From: an uncultured Eubacteriales bacterium
Lineage (GTDB): Bacteria; Bacillota; Clostridia; Oscillospirales; UBA644
Assembly: GCA_900547165.1 (NCBI GenBank)
Contig: URFZ01000027.1
Span: 1 to 16,435, forward strand
Direction: 5' to 3'
DNA: 16,435 nt
In this document: piece after piece, positions 14,914 through 16,435 of the stretch
Position numbering within the stretch: position 1 is the first letter of the stretch
Layout of the letters: every line of letters starts with the position of its first letter
Notes under the pieces: generated by a model
The model's input: only the letters and a program-made list of their open reading frames with translations
What the model was told of the DNA's origin: nothing
The model's database searches: none
Made by a program: the position numbers and the translations under genes

Positions 14914-15452
14914 TTTTCCGAATCTCCTTTCAGAATATCGCCGAGACGGTCTCTGTACTTTTTGTTTCGCCGATAAAACCACAGAATAAGCATTTCTATA
15001 TAACGTTTTTTTCCGATTTTTTTCTCGTTCGGCAATCTGATAAAATGAACGAGAATATTCGGCAGCCCGCACCTGTTCGCGCCCACGGTGTCAACAAACA
15101 TTTGATCTCCGAGATATATGACTTCGCTTTTATTCAACCCGAGCATTTCAACGGCTTTCAGATAGGCCTCGGGTTCGGGCTTCGACGCATTGCAGATATA
15201 CGGAGCCTCGATGTTTTTCATAAACCTCGAAACGCGTTCTTCGTCGTTATTGGAAAGCAGAAGCGTCCGAAAACCGATATTCTTCAATTCGGCAAACAGC
15301 GCGTCAACTTCCGGCGTCGAATCGTTTCCGTGATGAACAAGAGTGTTGTCAATATCAAAAACAAGTCCGCGAAATCCTTTATCATAAAGTTTCTTATAAT
15401 CTATTGCAAAAACGGACTGGGCATACCCATAGGGATAATACTTTTCCAACAT
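14910..15452 (-). CDS. YqeG-family HAD IIIA-type phosphatase
   Basis: A 180-residue HAD phosphatase. Motif I is DIDNT (33-37) with nucleophile D33 and D35. Motif II is SNN (67-69). Motif III is K91 in KPEPEAY, and motif IV is GDQMFVD (115-121). This is the set for an active Mg2+-dependent phosphatase without a cap domain, and the opening YYPYGYAQSVFAIDYKKL matches YqeG proteins. The physiological substrate is not established. The start lies one base after the TAG of the upstream barrel gene, with GGAG seven bases before the ATG. It overlaps vanW by four bases, so the three are co-translated. Confidence 0.88.
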   Translation of the reverse strand: MLEKYYPYGYAQSVFAIDYKKLYDKGFRGLVFDIDNTLVHHGNDSTPEVDALFAELKNIGFRTLLLSNNDEERVSRFMKNIEAPYICNASKPEPEAYLKAVEMLGLNKSEVIYLGDQMFVDTVGANRCGLPNILVHFIRLPNEKKIGKKRYIEMLILWFYRRNKKYRDRLGDILKGDSEK

Positions 15453-15453
15453 A

Positions 15454-16122
15454 CTATTTCTCCATATATTCGAGAACGGTTCTTATCTGCTCCTCAAACG
15501 AACCGCCGAATTTATGCTCAAAAAATGCTCCGCCTATAGTAAACGACCAAGGACGGTAACTTTTTATCTCGTCAAGTCGTTCAAAACTGTTCACATCGCC
15601 CGCAATGCAAACGGGAGCGTTGACTTCCGCAACAAATCTGCGATTGAGTTCAAGAGCGTTTCCCGTATATCTGTATCCGAGCAGATCTATGCCGTAAACG
15701 CCTTTTTTTATATATCGGCGAGCCTCTTCTATCATTTCGTCCGCGGTACCTTCAAGAACGGACGGACGCTCCTTGATCTTGCCGACAAACGGAGTGTATA
15801 TAAGCCCGTTGTCTTTGCAAAAATCGTTTACGGAATCGGAAAATACCGTTCCCATAAGAATGTCGCAACCGCACTCGACCGCCATTTTCGCTCCCGCGAG
15901 ACTTTCTTTTTCGGAATATGCAACAACCTCAAGAGCCGTGGTCTTTCCGAGTTCTTTCATATATGTATACAATGCTTTCATTTGCAAAAAAGGAAGAGAT
16001 TCCTCTTTCATTCCCCAGACCCTGACAGGCGTATTCTTGCAACTTTCAAACACCTCGGCGGCATTTGCAACCGTTCTGTCATGGTGCGTAAGCATAACTA
16101 TCAATTCAGGCGTATTTTTCAT
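15454..16122 (-). CDS. Uncharacterised TIM-barrel-like protein
   Basis: I do not recognise a named function. The 222-residue protein has alternating strand and helix segments as in ribulose-phosphate-binding barrels. Strand-like stretches are LIVML (7-11), TTALEVVAY (61-69), DILMGTVF (87-94), GIDLLGYRYTG (144-154), APVCIAGDV (169-177) and SFTIGGAFF (193-201). The last two resemble a phosphate-binding C-terminal pair. The chosen ATG at 16122 begins just before the first strand and has GAGG only two bases upstream, which is too close to be ideal. An in-frame TTG at 16245 lies about five bases from the predicted transcript start and is rejected. First gene of the operon. Confidence 0.6.
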   Translation of the reverse strand: MKNTPELIVMLTHHDRTVANAAEVFESCKNTPVRVWGMKEESLPFLQMKALYTYMKELGKTTALEVVAYSEKESLAGAKMAVECGCDILMGTVFSDSVNDFCKDNGLIYTPFVGKIKERPSVLEGTADEMIEEARRYIKKGVYGIDLLGYRYTGNALELNRRFVAEVNAPVCIAGDVNSFERLDEIKSYRPWSFTIGGAFFEHKFGGSFEEQIRTVLEYMEK

Positions 16123-16250
16123 TTCCTCGTTACGGCAAGCTAAATTTTTCAGCCCATAGGAAAAAGCTAGAAATTCCCTGCCCGTTAAGTACCCCTTTCC
16201 GTTTTTGCTTTTCTGATTTTTTGCAATTTTCTGTTCTGCATACAATCAAT
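16123..16250 (-). promoter_or_regulatory. Leader RNA of the barrel-yqeG-vanW operon
   Basis: The predicted transcript starts near 16250 and the chosen start codon is at 16122, leaving about 128 bases. It contains an 18-codon open frame (16241-16185) encoding MQNRKLQKIRKAKTERGT, with no Shine-Dalgarno site. It also contains a hairpin in which AGCTTTTTC (16168-16160) pairs with GAAAAA (16150-16145) and GCT (16140-16138) with a four-base bulge. No known riboswitch class could be matched. It may be regulatory, or simply an untranslated stretch or part of a longer protein N-terminus. Confidence 0.4.
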
Positions 16251-16256
16251 ACTGCA

Positions 16257-16285
16257 ATTATATCATATTTTTATCGTTTTTTCAA
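16257..16285 (-). promoter_or_regulatory. Promoter of the barrel-yqeG-vanW-hicB/dinB operon
   Basis: TTGAAA (16285-16280), a 17-base spacer and a perfect TATAAT (16262-16257). It is the only clear promoter upstream of the four tightly spaced genes that follow. Confidence 0.85.
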
Positions 16286-16345
16286 TACGCTGAATTAAAT
16301 TTTCGGTTCTAACAAATTAAATTCAAATTAAGTTTTTCAAGGAAA

Positions 16346-16435
16346 ACTATGTACATAGACATAGTATCATGCGTTAAAAGTAATAAATATCCACCCGCAT
16401 AGCGGGTGGTTTTTCCTTTTCGGGCAAAGCCCTAA
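16346..16435. repeat. Hairpin-rich sequence at the right edge, mobile-element-like
   Basis: Three inverted repeats follow each other without a gene. ACTATG (16346-16351) pairs with CATAGT (16360-16365) and overlaps the perfect palindrome CTATGTACATAG (16347-16358). CCACCCGC (16391-16398) pairs with GCGGGTGG (16402-16409) over ATA, followed by T-rich sequence. GGGC (16422-16425) pairs with GCCC (16429-16432). GC-rich subterminal hairpins like this occur at ends of IS200/IS605-type elements, but no transposase is present, so the assignment is tentative. A plus-strand terminator is an alternative for the middle hairpin. Confidence 0.4.

Noticed and set aside
16123..16245. TTG start at 16245 for the barrel protein
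   Set aside because: It would sit about five bases from the predicted transcript start with no ribosome site, and the added residues do not resemble the barrel fold. Kept only as an open possibility.
16123..16250. preQ1-type riboswitch suggested by a TTCTAGC segment in the leader
   Set aside because: The rest of the preQ1-I consensus (the paired C-rich strand and the A-rich tail at the right distance) is not present.
1..16435. CRISPR array, tRNA or rRNA genes
   Set aside because: No regularly spaced direct repeats, cloverleaf-like sequences or rRNA motifs were seen on either strand.

Overview
The window looks like part of the chromosome of an anaerobic Gram-positive bacterium of the class Clostridia, probably an Oscillospiraceae-like gut lineage. 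This is inferred from several things: a lysine operon using diaminopimelate dehydrogenase under an L-box riboswitch, a secreted dockerin protein, CmpB, PlsY, VanW and YqeG family genes, and canonical TTGACA/TATAAT promoters with strong Shine-Dalgarno sites. Most of the sequence appears moderate in GC. The first ~700 bases are clearly richer in GC.

Left part (1-4443, minus strand): dapA-dapB-ddh-lysA, a lysine and meso-diaminopimelate operon. It is read from a consensus promoter at 4415-4443, through a lysine riboswitch (4242-4401) with an intrinsic terminator (4147-4184), and ends at a strong terminator (81-119). ddh converts tetrahydrodipicolinate to meso-DAP in one step, so the succinylase or acetylase genes are not needed here. 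lysA is a compositional mosaic: base and codon use change abruptly at its GGGYG motif.

Middle (4459-9672): a two-gene minus-strand unit (YcxB-like membrane protein, then a cytoplasmic GH3 hexosaminidase-like enzyme) diverges from a plus-strand secreted protein with a carbohydrate-binding-like region and a C-terminal dockerin. A shared terminator separates the dockerin gene from a convergent FGGY-family gene that has lost the catalytic aspartate.

Right-middle (9739-13359, plus strand): a tight four-gene operon of a CmpB-like membrane protein, PlsY acyltransferase, an MGDG-synthase-like glycosyltransferase and a membrane-anchored alpha/beta hydrolase. It reads as an envelope lipid or glycolipid unit.

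Right part (13367-16285, minus strand): a tight four-gene operon of an unassigned TIM-barrel-like protein, a YqeG-type HAD phosphatase, a VanW-family protein and a HicB-like/DinB-like fusion. It follows a promoter at 16257-16285 and an unusual ~128-base leader.

Both ends carry hairpin-rich, repeat-like DNA, which would fit a contig broken at repeats. No tRNA, rRNA, CRISPR array or intact transposase gene was seen. The least explained items are the mosaic lysA, the FGGY pseudokinase, the HicB-DinB fusion operon and its leader.
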